In this document: positions 9,097-17,283 of the stretch, one piece after another | Numbering within the stretch: position 1 is the stretch's first letter | Layout: each line of letters opens with the position of its first letter | Translations under genes and position numbers: made by a program | Source: JASHPR01 sp963844655 | Lineage (GTDB): Bacteria; Actinomycetota; Actinomycetes; Streptosporangiales; Streptosporangiaceae | NCBI GenBank assembly: GCA_963844655.1 | Contig: CAWJPA010000003.1 | Coordinates: 496,001-560,000, forward strand | Length of the DNA stretch: 64,000 bases | Direction: 5' to 3' | Notes under the pieces: model-generated | Told to the model about the DNA's origin: nothing | Databases searched by the model: none | Seen by the model: only the letters and a program-made list of their open reading frames with translations

Positions 9097-9231
9097 AGGC
9101 GGCGGCGCGGCAGCGCGGACCGCCGCCCCGGTGATGGGGTATCTGGCCCCCGGTGTCCGCTTCGAACGTAACGGGTTGACATAGCGCGCCAGGGGAAGTG
9201 TGGTTGACGAGAGAACTCTCTGGAGGTTGAA

Positions 9232-9789
9232 GTGTCCCTTATATCCACAAATCGCCCGGTTGGGGTGCCCGATTCAGCGAAACAGCGTGCCATCGACGCT
9301 GCCGCCCAGGTGGTGCCCAAGGCCAAGATCGCGGGCCTGGCCGCCAAGAGCAGCGCGGAGGACGCCGTCGCCTGGGCCACGCCACGCGTGCAGGACGCCC
9401 GTGACCGGGTGGCTCCGCGCGTGCAGGACGCCCGGGTCTGGGCCGCGCCGCACGTCGAGCAGGCCGGCGTCGCCGTGCGCGACAAGATCGCGCCGGCCGT
9501 CTCTGCCGCGCTCGTCGAGGCCGCGCGCCGGCTCGACGTCGCACCCAAGCGGCGGCGCTGGCCGCGGGTTCTGGCCGGGGTCGTCCTGGTCGCCGCGGTG
9601 GGCACCGCGATCGGCGCGGTCGTGCTCCGGCGCCGGTCCGACGTCATGGACTTCGGCGCCGACGGCTACCCCGCGCAGGACAGCCCGGCGCCGTCCAGCG
9701 AGACCAACGGCACCCGGTCGTCGGACCAGGCCCAGGCCAACGGGTCCGGCGACGAGGCCGAGGCCAACGCGCGGGCGCACAAGTCCTGA
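9232..9789 (+). CDS. DUF5324-like single-pass membrane protein
   Basis: A 185-residue protein. Residues ~20-100 are Ala/Val/Arg-rich amphipathic helix with an internal near-repeat (ATPRVQDARDRVAPRVQDARVW). One membrane helix follows at about 110-130 (VLAGVVLVAAVGTAIGAVVL) and then an acidic, Asn/Ser-rich tail. This architecture and the position next to the cyclophilin gene match the streptomycete DUF5324 family, whose function is unknown. GTG start is set by a strong GGAGG 8 nt upstream. The gene ends in a strong hairpin. Confidence 0.7.
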   Translation: MSLISTNRPVGVPDSAKQRAIDAAAQVVPKAKIAGLAAKSSAEDAVAWATPRVQDARDRVAPRVQDARVWAAPHVEQAGVAVRDKIAPAVSAALVEAARRLDVAPKRRRWPRVLAGVVLVAAVGTAIGAVVLRRRSDVMDFGADGYPAQDSPAPSSETNGTRSSDQAQANGSGDEAEANARAHKS

Positions 9790-9823
9790 ACCACCACGTC
9801 CCCACGGGGACGTGCCCAGCAGG

Positions 9824-9871
9824 GTGAACGGCACGTAGCTGCGGCTGTATCCGCAGCTACGTGCCGTTCAC
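9824..9871 (+). terminator. Perfect 21-bp stem hairpin after the DUF5324-like gene
   Basis: The arms, which start GTGAACGGCACG and end CGTGCCGTTCAC, are perfectly complementary over 21 bp with a 6-nt loop (CTGTAT). It begins 35 nt after the stop codon, as expected of an actinobacterial hairpin terminator with little T-tract. Confidence 0.85.
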
Positions 9872-9913
9872 ACTATTTCCGGGGCCCTCACCGGGGACCG
9901 GGCCCAGCGGGCC

Positions 9914-9953
9914 GGCCGTGACATCCGTGCGGGCCTGGCCGTGACATCTGTCA
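9914..9953. promoter_or_regulatory. Candidate operator of the downstream exporter/two-component cluster
   Basis: GGCCGTGACATCCGT and GGCCGTGACATCTGT form a direct repeat 23 bp apart. The second extends into a perfect dyad TGACA-TC-TGTCA (9942-9953). A further TGTCA half-site touches the ATG at 10014, and TGAC-TTC-GTCA sits at 12968-12978 just before the response-regulator gene. NarL-type regulators bind such dyads, so autoregulation is a reasonable inference. Confidence 0.5.
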
Positions 9954-10000
9954 TGCCGGGATCGTGATCGGCGGCACAGGGCCACGGCTCGGAGCGCGCC

Positions 10001-10006
10001 TAGCGT
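10001..10006 (+). promoter_or_regulatory. -10 element for a probably leaderless transcript
   Basis: TAGCGT fits the actinobacterial TANNNT -10 and ends 7 nt before the ATG at 10014, which has no Shine-Dalgarno sequence. This spacing is typical of leaderless mRNAs starting at the A of ATG. Confidence 0.45.
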
Positions 10007-10013
10007 TGCTGTC

Positions 10014-10958
10014 ATGAAGACGCAATCCCCCAGCATGAGCCCGGCCGTCGTGTTCCGCGACGTGGTGAAGGTGTACAACGGCCGGGTCACCGCGCTCGAT
10101 CACGCGAGTTTCGAGATCGCCCGCGGCGACACCGTCGCGCTGCTCGGCCCGAACGGGGCGGGCAAGTCCACCGCGATCGACACCATGCTCGGCCTGCGCA
10201 GGCCGACCTCGGGCGAGGTCCGGGTGCTCGGCCTGACCCCGGCCGAGGCCGCGTCCGCCGGGAAGATCGGCGGCATGGTGCAGACCGGCGGCCTGCCCGA
10301 GGGCGCGAAGGTCTCCGAGCTCATCAGCCTGTTCCGCCGGCTCTACCACGGCCAGCGCAGCGACGCCGATCTGCTCAGGCTGGCCGGGCTGACCGAGATC
10401 GCCGACCGGCGGGTGGAGCAGCTCTCCGGCGGCCAGACCCAGCGGGTGCGCTTCGCGCTCGCCCTGGCCGGGCGGCCCGAGCTGCTCTTCCTCGACGAGC
10501 CCACGGCGGCCCTGGACGTGGAGGCGCGGCGCGGCTTCTGGCAGTCGGTGCGGACCATCGCCGAGCAGGGCACGACGGTCCTGTTCGCCACGCACTACCT
10601 CGAAGAGGCCGACGCCAACGCGACCCGGATCATCGTGGTCAGCCACGGCCGGGTGCTGGCCGACGGCACCCCGGCCGAGATCAAGGCGTACACGTCGATC
10701 CGGACCATCAGGTTCACGATGCGGGAACCCGACCCAGCGGTGCTGCTGAAGCTGCCGGGCGTGATGGACGTCTCGGCCAGCGGCGACGCGGTGGCCGTCC
10801 GGGCCGCCGACGCCGACGCCGCCCTGCCCGCCCTGTACGCGCTCGGCCGGCCGGTTCGCGGCCTCGAGGTCGGCGGCGGCGGTCTCGAGGAAGCCCTGCT
10901 GGCCCTCACCAGCGACGACGACAGCAACCACCCCTCCGCGACCATAAAGGCAGGCTGA
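10014..10958 (+). CDS. ABC-2 exporter ATP-binding protein
   Basis: A 314-residue nucleotide-binding subunit: Walker A LLGPNGAGKST, Q-loop region MVQTGG, signature LSGGQTQRV, Walker B LLFLDEPTAALD and H-loop ATHYLEEAD. The C-terminal ~90 residues form the accessory domain typical of DrrA/CcmA-type drug or lipid exporters. The permease starts 4 nt after the stop and a DesK/NarL-type two-component system follows, an arrangement like YvfR-YvfS-YvfT-YvfU (Lnr), where the sensor induces an exporter of membrane-active compounds. The substrate here is unknown. Confidence 0.9.
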   Translation: MKTQSPSMSPAVVFRDVVKVYNGRVTALDHASFEIARGDTVALLGPNGAGKSTAIDTMLGLRRPTSGEVRVLGLTPAEAASAGKIGGMVQTGGLPEGAKVSELISLFRRLYHGQRSDADLLRLAGLTEIADRRVEQLSGGQTQRVRFALALAGRPELLFLDEPTAALDVEARRGFWQSVRTIAEQGTTVLFATHYLEEADANATRIIVVSHGRVLADGTPAEIKAYTSIRTIRFTMREPDPAVLLKLPGVMDVSASGDAVAVRAADADAALPALYALGRPVRGLEVGGGGLEEALLALTSDDDSNHPSATIKAG

Positions 10959-10962
10959 CCCG

Positions 10963-11688
10963 ATGATTGCTTTTCTGCGATTCGAGATCATGCGGACGTT
11001 GCGCAATGTCCGGTTCATCGTGATGCTGGTCGCGTTTCCCGTGCTGCTGTACCTGATCTACGGCAAGCAGCACGGGACCTCGCAGGGGCTGACGGTCGCC
11101 TCGCTGCTGCTGGTCTCGATGGCCGTGTGGTCGGGGATGGGCTCGGCGATGTTCGCCAGCGGCCCGCAGCTGGCGCGGGAGCGGCAGAGCGGCTGGATGC
11201 GCCAGCTGCGGGTGTCACCGATCGGCACCCGGGCCTGGTTTGCGGCCAAGCTGGTGCAGGCGATCCTGCTGATCATTCCGGGCCTGGTGGTGCTCATGGC
11301 CCTGGCCCTGACCTACGGCCACGTGCACATGGCCGGGGGACGGCTCGGGCTGCTGGTTCTGGTCCTGGTGCTCGGCGCGATCCCGTTCTGCGCGGCGGGC
11401 CTGGTCATCGGGCTGATGTTCGACGGCCAGACCGCGCAGGTGGCCCAGATGATCACCTTGCTGGTGCTGGCGTTCCTGGGCGGGATCTTCATCCAGTGGA
11501 ACAGCCTGCCGCACGCCATGCAGCTGATCGGGAAGACGCTGCCCAGCTACCACCTCGCGCAGCTGGGCTGGAACGCCGCGGCCGGGCGCGCTCTGGGCCT
11601 CGGGCACGTGGCGGTGCTCGCCGCGTGGACCGTCGGGCTCGGCCTGATCGCGGCCAGGCTCTGGCGCAGCGAGAGCTCCGCGGCCTGA
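10963..11688 (+). CDS. ABC-2 type permease
   Basis: A 241-residue membrane subunit with six predicted helices. It begins with a cytoplasmic FEIMRTLRNVRF segment before the first helix, as usual for ABC-2 permeases, and has the conserved ARERQSGWMRQLRVSP loop. It pairs with the ATPase 4 nt upstream to form the exporter. The histidine kinase gene follows after 16 nt. Confidence 0.88.
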   Translation: MIAFLRFEIMRTLRNVRFIVMLVAFPVLLYLIYGKQHGTSQGLTVASLLLVSMAVWSGMGSAMFASGPQLARERQSGWMRQLRVSPIGTRAWFAAKLVQAILLIIPGLVVLMALALTYGHVHMAGGRLGLLVLVLVLGAIPFCAAGLVIGLMFDGQTAQVAQMITLLVLAFLGGIFIQWNSLPHAMQLIGKTLPSYHLAQLGWNAAAGRALGLGHVAVLAAWTVGLGLIAARLWRSESSAA

Positions 11689-11704
11689 TCCGGGCGATCA
11701 CGGC

Positions 11705-12970
11705 ATGATGGGGCTTATGCGTAGCGCCAGCGGGCTACCCCCGGACGGCACGGCCGGCGCCGTGCCGCCGGGGGTCACCGCGGTGGCACCGGCCACGCCG
11801 CTCACCGACGACGTGGAAACGCAGACCGACGCGTTCGTCAGGGGCCGCCGCCAGGTCCTGCGGCTCATCATCTCGTTCTTCCTGGTGGCCCCGTTCTTCT
11901 CCAAGCCGCGGCCCAGCCTGGCGCAGATCGCGTTTCTCGCGCCCGCGACGGCCGCCCTCATCTTGCTCGTCTGCATCTTTATCGTGGGCAAAGCGCGGCC
12001 GATGCGCGGCTACCGGGCCCTGGTCCTCACGGTCGTCATCATGGTGCTCGCCATCGCCATCCTGGCCGTGGGCGGGCTCAACTGGATCGGCGCGATCTTC
12101 ATCGGGGGCGCCGGCGCCGGCCGGCTCGCGGGGTCAGGCCGCCGGGCCGCGGTCTCGGCCATGGCCGGCGCCGCGGCCGCCATAGGCGTCGGCCTGGCCA
12201 ATGGCGTCAACTACGGAACCGCCCTGGAGCTGACCCTCGGGCCGGTGCTGGCCGCGTTCTTCGCCTACACGGCGTCGCGCCGCATCGAACTGGTCGAGAA
12301 CCTCCGCGAGACCCGGGCTGAGCTGGCCCGGATGGCCGTGGCCAACGAACGGCTCAGGATCGCACGGGACCTGCACGACCTGCTCGGGCACAGCCTGTCG
12401 CTGATCACCATCAAGGCCGAGCTGGCCGGGCGCGTGATCGACGCCGACCCGGACCGCGCAGCCAGGGAGATTGCCGACCTGGAGGCCGTGGCGCGGCGGT
12501 CGCTCGGTGAGGTCCGGGCCGCGGTGACCAGTTACCGGCAGCCGAGCCTGGCCGGGGAGCTGGCCGCGGCGCGCCAGATGCTCACCGCCGCGGGGATGGA
12601 CTGCCAGGTGCACGCGCCCGCCTCCATCGACCTGGCCCCGGAAGCCGAGGGGCTGCTGGCCTGGACGGTGCGGGAAGGCGCGACGAACGTCGTACGGCAC
12701 TCCGGCGCGCGCATGGTAACGATCACGGTCACGGTGGCAGCCGGCGCGGTGACCGCCGAGGTGGCCGACGACGGGGTCGGCCCGGGCCTGGAGGTCAGTC
12801 CCGGCCCCGCCCCCGGTCAGACCGGTTCTGTTACGCCCGGCTCGGGGCTGGCCGGGCTGGCCGAGCGGGCTCGCAGCGTGGGCGCGGAGATCAGCGCGGG
12901 GGAAGGCCCCGGGGGCAAGGGGTTCCGTCTCCTGGTCCGGGTGCCGGCCGACCGGGCCAGCGTGGCGTGA
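11705..12970 (+). CDS. DesK-type sensor histidine kinase
   Basis: Up to 421 residues; ATGs at 11705, 11708 and 11717 are all possible. Four to five membrane helices occupy about residues 55-195 with almost no external loop, suggesting sensing within the membrane. The HisKA_3 phosphoacceptor is in RIARDLHDLLGHSLSL and the ATPase shows VREGATNVVRHS (N box) and GSGLAGLAERA (G box). It would phosphorylate the regulator encoded 18 nt downstream, and probably controls the ABC exporter upstream. Confidence 0.9.
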   Translation: MMGLMRSASGLPPDGTAGAVPPGVTAVAPATPLTDDVETQTDAFVRGRRQVLRLIISFFLVAPFFSKPRPSLAQIAFLAPATAALILLVCIFIVGKARPMRGYRALVLTVVIMVLAIAILAVGGLNWIGAIFIGGAGAGRLAGSGRRAAVSAMAGAAAAIGVGLANGVNYGTALELTLGPVLAAFFAYTASRRIELVENLRETRAELARMAVANERLRIARDLHDLLGHSLSLITIKAELAGRVIDADPDRAAREIADLEAVARRSLGEVRAAVTSYRQPSLAGELAAARQMLTAAGMDCQVHAPASIDLAPEAEGLLAWTVREGATNVVRHSGARMVTITVTVAAGAVTAEVADDGVGPGLEVSPGPAPGQTGSVTPGSGLAGLAERARSVGAEISAGEGPGGKGFRLLVRVPADRASVA

Positions 12971-12988
12971 CTTCGTCATCATGGAGCC

Positions 12989-13597
12989 ATGAACTTGCGC
13001 ATCATGCTCGCCGAAGACCAGACCATGGTGCGGCAGGCCCTGGTGGCGCTGCTGGAGCTTGAGCCCGACATCGAGGTGGTGGCCCAGGCGGCCAGCGGCG
13101 ACGAGGCGCTCGCCATGGCGCGCAAGCACCAGCCGGACGTGGCCGTGCTCGACATCGAGATGCCAGGTCCCGGCGGCATCGAGGTGGCCAGGAAGCTCAG
13201 GACGTCGGCGTTCCCCGGCAAGATCGTCATCGTGACCACCTTCGGCCGGCCCGGGTACCTGCGTGCCGCGATGGCCGCGGGAGCCACCGGCTTCCTGCTC
13301 AAGGACTCGCCCGCGGCCGAGCTGGCCGAGGCGATCCGCCGGGTGGCGGCCGGGGAGCGTGTGGTCGACACCGCGCTGGCCGCGGCCGCGCTGGCCGAGG
13401 GCGAGAGCCCGCTGAGCCAGCGGGAGACCGACGTGCTGGCCGCCGCGGCCAGCCACGAGAGCATCGCGGTGGTCGCCGACCGGCTGCATCTGTCCGCCGG
13501 AACCGTGCGCAACCACCTGTCGGCCGCGATCCAGAAGCTGGGCGCCCGCAACCGCGCCGACGCGGCGCGGATCGCGCAGGAGAAGGGCTGGCTGTAA
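12989..13597 (+). CDS. NarL/LuxR-family response regulator
   Basis: A 202-residue regulator. The receiver domain has the acidic pocket AEDQ, the phosphoacceptor Asp in VAVLDIEMP, and the conserved Thr and Lys (VTTFGRPGY, LLKDSPA). The C-terminal LuxR helix-turn-helix reads LSQRETDVLAAAA...LHLSAGTVRNHLSAAIQKLGARNR. It is partner of the upstream kinase. Candidate binding dyads (TGACAnnTGTCA type) occur upstream of the exporter and just before this gene. Confidence 0.92.
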   Translation: MNLRIMLAEDQTMVRQALVALLELEPDIEVVAQAASGDEALAMARKHQPDVAVLDIEMPGPGGIEVARKLRTSAFPGKIVIVTTFGRPGYLRAAMAAGATGFLLKDSPAAELAEAIRRVAAGERVVDTALAAAALAEGESPLSQRETDVLAAAASHESIAVVADRLHLSAGTVRNHLSAAIQKLGARNRADAARIAQEKGWL

Positions 13598-13615
13598 CGC
13601 GGCGGCCGGCGCGGC

Positions 13616-14176
13616 CTAGCTGTCCGGCCCGGGACCGATGACCTTGCTGTACTGCCGCATGGTCAGGCCGAACCAGCGCCCGGTCACCCCGTCGTCGTGC
13701 ATGCCCAGGCGCTCCGCGACCGCCCGCGAGGCCAGGTTGTCCAGGTCGGTGAGGGCCAGGACCTTATCGATCCCGGCCCGCGCGGCGGCGGCGAGCACGG
13801 CCTGCGCCGCCTCGGTGGCCAGTCCCTGGCCCTGGTGATCCGGGTGCAGGTGCCAGCCGACCTCGATCGGGCCGGCCGGACCCGCCTGGCCGTTCTCAAG
13901 CGGCAACAGCAGCGCGGTCCCCACCGGCGGCTGCGGTGGCGGGCCGGGGCTCAGCGGCACCATGGCCCACAGTCCGAGCGGGGGCAGGAGCCCTTCGCCG
14001 TGAGCGCGCCAGCGGCCCAGGCGTTCGCGCGCCTCATCGGGCGTGGCCAGCGCGCGGCGGGGTTGCGGGCCGAGCCAGCGCGTCACGGCGTCACGGGAGT
14101 AGAGGTCGAAGAACGCCGGGAGGTCCGGCTCCTCCCAGTGCCTGAGCAGCAGGCGCGGGGTGCGCAGCAGTTCCAT
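13616..14176 (-). CDS. GNAT-family N-acetyltransferase (RimJ/RimL type)
   Basis: A 186-residue acetyltransferase starting LLRTPRLLLRHWEEPD, the usual opening of RimJ/RimL-like enzymes. The acetyl-CoA binding core is GWHLHPDHQGQGLATEAAQAVL, with LTDLDNLASRAVAERLGM as motif B. The substrate cannot be named. It is convergent with the response-regulator gene and divergent from the DNA ligase, with 63 nt between starts. Confidence 0.85.
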   Translation of the reverse strand: MELLRTPRLLLRHWEEPDLPAFFDLYSRDAVTRWLGPQPRRALATPDEARERLGRWRAHGEGLLPPLGLWAMVPLSPGPPPQPPVGTALLLPLENGQAGPAGPIEVGWHLHPDHQGQGLATEAAQAVLAAAARAGIDKVLALTDLDNLASRAVAERLGMHDDGVTGRWFGLTMRQYSKVIGPGPDS

Positions 14177-14239
14177 CGCTGGACGATAACGCGAAACCGG
14201 TCATCGCGGCCGAGGCCCTGGTCAGGCACAATTTGCTGT

Positions 14240-15862
14240 GTGCTGCTGACCGAGCTCGCCGAGGCCTCGGCCGCCGTGGCCCGGACGTCCGCCCGCAGCG
14301 CCAAGATCGAGCTGATCGCGGCGCTGCTCGGCCGGGTGCCGCCGGGCGAGGTGCCGGCCGCGGTGGCGTTCCTGTCCGGCGAGCTGCTGCAGGGCCAGAT
14401 CGGCGTCGGGTACGCCGCGCTGAGCGGGCTGCTCCGGCGCGACGCCGCCGCCCAGGCCGACCCCGGGCTGCCTGACGCCCCGGGCGCCGGGCCTTCGCTC
14501 ACCCTGTCCGAGACCGACGCGGCGTTCGAGGCGATCGGCCGGGTCACCGGGCCGGGTTCCCAGGCGGAGCGGCGCAGGCTGCTGGCCGGGTTCTTCGGCC
14601 GGGCCACGATGGGCGAACGCGAATTCCTGGTCCGGCTGCTGGCCGGCGACCTCCGCCAGGGCGCGCTCGAGGGCGTGATGACCGACGCGGTGGCCAAGGC
14701 CGCGGCGGTGCCCGCGGAGGAGGTCAGGCGCGCGCACCAGCTGGGTGGGTCGCTGCCCGCGGTGGCGCAGGCGGCGCTGGGCGGCACCGAGCCGCTGACC
14801 GCGCTGCGCGCCTTCACGCTGGTCGTGGGCAGGCCGGTCCGGCCCATGCTCGCGGCGTCGGCACCGGACATCGCCGCCGGGCTGGACCGGATCAGCCCGG
14901 CCGCGGCGGAGTGGAAGATCGACGGCATCCGGGTCCAGGTACACCGGGCCGGCCAGCAGGTCGCCGTGTTCACCCGCACACTGGACGACATCACGGCGCG
15001 GGTGCCTGAGATCGCCGAGGCTGCCCTGTCCCTGCCGGTCGACTCCGTGGTCCTGGACGGCGAGGCGGCGGCGCTCGCCCCGGACGGGCGGCCGCGGCCG
15101 TTCCAGGTCACCGCCGCCCGCACCGCGAGCCAGATCGACGTCGGCCGGCAGCGGGCCGAGACCCCGCTTACACCGTTCCTTTTCGACCTGCTGCACCTGA
15201 ACGGCACCGACCTGATCGACGCCCCGGCCAGCGAGCGGCAGCGCGAGCTGGCGGCGATCGTGCCGGCCGGCTGGCTCACCCCCCGCATCGTCACCGCCGA
15301 CCCGGACGAGGCCGGGGCCTTTTTCGCCGCTGCGGTCGCCCGCGGGCACGAAGGGGTGGTGCTGAAGTCCCTGGACTCGCCCTACCGGGCCGGCCGCCGC
15401 GGCGCCGAGTGGATCAAGGTCAAGCCCCGGCACACGCTGGACCTGGTGATCCTCGCGGCCGAGTGGGGCCACGGCCGGCGCCGCGGCGTGCTCTCCAACC
15501 TGCACCTCGGGGCGCGCGACCCGGACACCGGTGGCCTGGTCATGCTGGGCAAGACGTTCAAGGGCCTCACCGACGAGATGCTGGCCTGGCAGACCACGCG
15601 GCTGCTGGAACTGGCCGAGCCTTCGCTGGCGCTGCCCGCGGACGCCGACCGGCGCGAGGCGCACGGGACCGTGCGGGTCCGCCCCGAGCTGGTCGTGGAG
15701 ATCGCGTTCGACGGGGTGCAGGCGAGCCGGCGCTATCCGGGCGGCCTGGCCTTGCGGTTCGCCCGCGTGATCAGGTTCCGGCCGGACAAGAAGCCGGACG
15801 AGGCCGACACCATCGGCTCGGTCCGCGAGATCTGGGCCCACGGCGGGGAGGACGCGCCGTAG
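14240..15862 (+). CDS. ATP-dependent DNA ligase (LigB-like)
   Basis: About 540 residues from GTG 14240. The first ~200 residues are the helical N-terminal DNA-binding domain. The adenylation motif is EWKIDGIRVQVHR, with the nucleophilic lysine, followed by DGEAAAL, PFLFDLLHL, EGVVLKSLDSPY and WIKVKPRH (ligase motifs III to V). The OB domain closes with VVEIAFDGVQASRRYPGGLALRFARVIRFRPDK. This is the stand-alone LigB type that accompanies the essential NAD-dependent ligase in actinobacteria; no Ku gene or other end-joining partner lies nearby. The longer open frame back to 13697 crosses the acetyltransferase gene and is rejected. Confidence 0.92.
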   Translation: MLLTELAEASAAVARTSARSAKIELIAALLGRVPPGEVPAAVAFLSGELLQGQIGVGYAALSGLLRRDAAAQADPGLPDAPGAGPSLTLSETDAAFEAIGRVTGPGSQAERRRLLAGFFGRATMGEREFLVRLLAGDLRQGALEGVMTDAVAKAAAVPAEEVRRAHQLGGSLPAVAQAALGGTEPLTALRAFTLVVGRPVRPMLAASAPDIAAGLDRISPAAAEWKIDGIRVQVHRAGQQVAVFTRTLDDITARVPEIAEAALSLPVDSVVLDGEAAALAPDGRPRPFQVTAARTASQIDVGRQRAETPLTPFLFDLLHLNGTDLIDAPASERQRELAAIVPAGWLTPRIVTADPDEAGAFFAAAVARGHEGVVLKSLDSPYRAGRRGAEWIKVKPRHTLDLVILAAEWGHGRRRGVLSNLHLGARDPDTGGLVMLGKTFKGLTDEMLAWQTTRLLELAEPSLALPADADRREAHGTVRVRPELVVEIAFDGVQASRRYPGGLALRFARVIRFRPDKKPDEADTIGSVREIWAHGGEDAP

Positions 15863-15883
15863 CGCGGACGGGGCCCGCCGGGC

Positions 15884-17191
15884 TCAGGCGACGGTGACCG
15901 GCAGCGTCTCGAAGCCGCGCAGCACCAGCCCGGTGCGGCGCGTCGGCTCACCCGCCGCGGCCAGCCGCGGGAAGCGGTGCAGCAGCCGGGGGAAGGCGAT
16001 CGCGCCCTCCAGCCGGGCCAGGGCCGCGCCCAGGCAGAAGTGGGCGCCAGCGCCGAAGCTGAGCGGCGCGCTGTCCGGCCGCCGCGGATCGAAGCGGTCC
16101 GGCGCCGGGAACCGGCGCGGGTCCCGGTTGCCCGCGCCCAGCAGGGTGATCACCTCGGTGCCGCCGGGCACGAGCAGACCGCCCACCTCGGTGGCGTCGG
16201 CGCGCCTGCGGCTGGTGAGCTGCACCGGGGAGTCGTAGCGCAGCACCTCCTCCACGAACGCGGGCACCGGGACCGACCCGTCCCTGACCGCGTCGCCCAC
16301 GGCGGGCTGCTGCAGGATCACCCGCAGCCCGTTGCCAAGCAGGTTCGTGGTCGTTTCGAAGCCGGCCACCAGCAGCAGGGTCAGGTTGTCGAGCAGTTCG
16401 GCCGCGCTGAGCACGGCCGCCCCGGCGCCGCCGGGCTCCGTGGTTCCAGGGCCCGTGGTTCCAGGGCCCGTGGTTCCAGGACCCGTGGTTCCAGGACCAG
16501 TGGTTTCCAGCCCCGCGCGGTCCGGCTCGCTGATCGCGACCAGCACGCTGACGAGGTCGTCACGCGGGTCGCCGCGCCGCTCGGCGGCCAGCGCGGTGAG
16601 GTACTCGTGCAGCCGGACGGCAGCCGCGTCTGCCGCCTGGAGCACCGGCATGTCCACGCCGACCTCAACCGTCGCGGCCAGGTCCCTGGCCAGCGGCCGG
16701 AAACCGGCCCTGTCCGCCTCGGGGATTCCCAGCAGCTCACAAATTACGGTGACAGGGAGCAGGAACGCGAAATTATGCATGAACTCTACCGGAGAACCGC
16801 CGGCCCCCCTTTCGGCCATATCGTCAAGCAGTTCATCGGTCATTCGCGTGATAGACGGGCCAAGACCGGATACCCGGCGCTTTGTGAACGCGCGCGCCAT
16901 GGGAGCGCGGATCCTGGAATGATCCGGCGGATTCAGGTTCAGGACCGCGTCCATGCCCAGCGCGGGATGGTCCCGCCAGCCCGGGTCGACCTCGTCGAGC
17001 CGGGCCGCGTCCGTGACCCGGAACGCGGGATCACGCAGCACAGCGTCGATGGCGTCGTAGCCGTGCGCGATGACCGCATCGGCGATAGGGACCGCGGCCC
17101 CGCCCATCCGGTGCAGCGCCGCGTACAGCGGATATGGATCCGATCGTCCCTCTGTTGTTAGTAAAGACTCAAAAACGTCATTGGCATCCAT
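15884..17191 (-). CDS. Cytochrome P450
   Basis: A 435-residue soluble P450. The haem loop is FGAGAHFCLGAALARLEG with the axial cysteine; the K-helix ExxR is EEVLRYDSP with RR downstream; the I-helix oxygen site is AGFETTTNLLGNG. Between helices G and I sits an odd low-complexity run of GTTGP units coded by a 15-bp tandem repeat. Lone bacterial P450s usually depend on ferredoxin and reductase encoded elsewhere; neither is beside it. Upstream on this strand TTTACT-16 nt-TATAAG could be its promoter. Confidence 0.92.
   Translation of the reverse strand: MDANDVFESLLTTEGRSDPYPLYAALHRMGGAAVPIADAVIAHGYDAIDAVLRDPAFRVTDAARLDEVDPGWRDHPALGMDAVLNLNPPDHSRIRAPMARAFTKRRVSGLGPSITRMTDELLDDMAERGAGGSPVEFMHNFAFLLPVTVICELLGIPEADRAGFRPLARDLAATVEVGVDMPVLQAADAAAVRLHEYLTALAAERRGDPRDDLVSVLVAISEPDRAGLETTGPGTTGPGTTGPGTTGPGTTEPGGAGAAVLSAAELLDNLTLLLVAGFETTTNLLGNGLRVILQQPAVGDAVRDGSVPVPAFVEEVLRYDSPVQLTSRRRADATEVGGLLVPGGTEVITLLGAGNRDPRRFPAPDRFDPRRPDSAPLSFGAGAHFCLGAALARLEGAIAFPRLLHRFPRLAAAGEPTRRTGLVLRGFETLPVTVA
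16430..16510. repeat. 15-bp tandem repeat inside the P450 gene
   Basis: About five copies of GTGGTTCCAGGRCCC, slightly diverged at the ends, code for a (GTTGP)n linker within the P450. The unit is a multiple of three, so copy-number change keeps the frame. Confidence 0.8.
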
Positions 17192-17283
17192 CGCGAAGAA
17201 TCTTATAGCATTCCTGGTTCTCGAGTAAAGATACGGTCAACACATCACTCCCTGGCCGGAAGCAATTCAGTGGCCCGGGTAAT

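Noticed and set aside
8902..9171. Arg/Pro-rich plus-strand ORF opposite the cyclophilin start
   Set aside because: It arises from the 24-bp tandem repeat and has no ribosome site or family resemblance.
13697..14239. N-terminal extension of the DNA ligase frame
   Set aside because: It runs opposite the acetyltransferase gene and reads as Gln/Arg-rich nonsense; ligase homology starts at the GTG at 14240.
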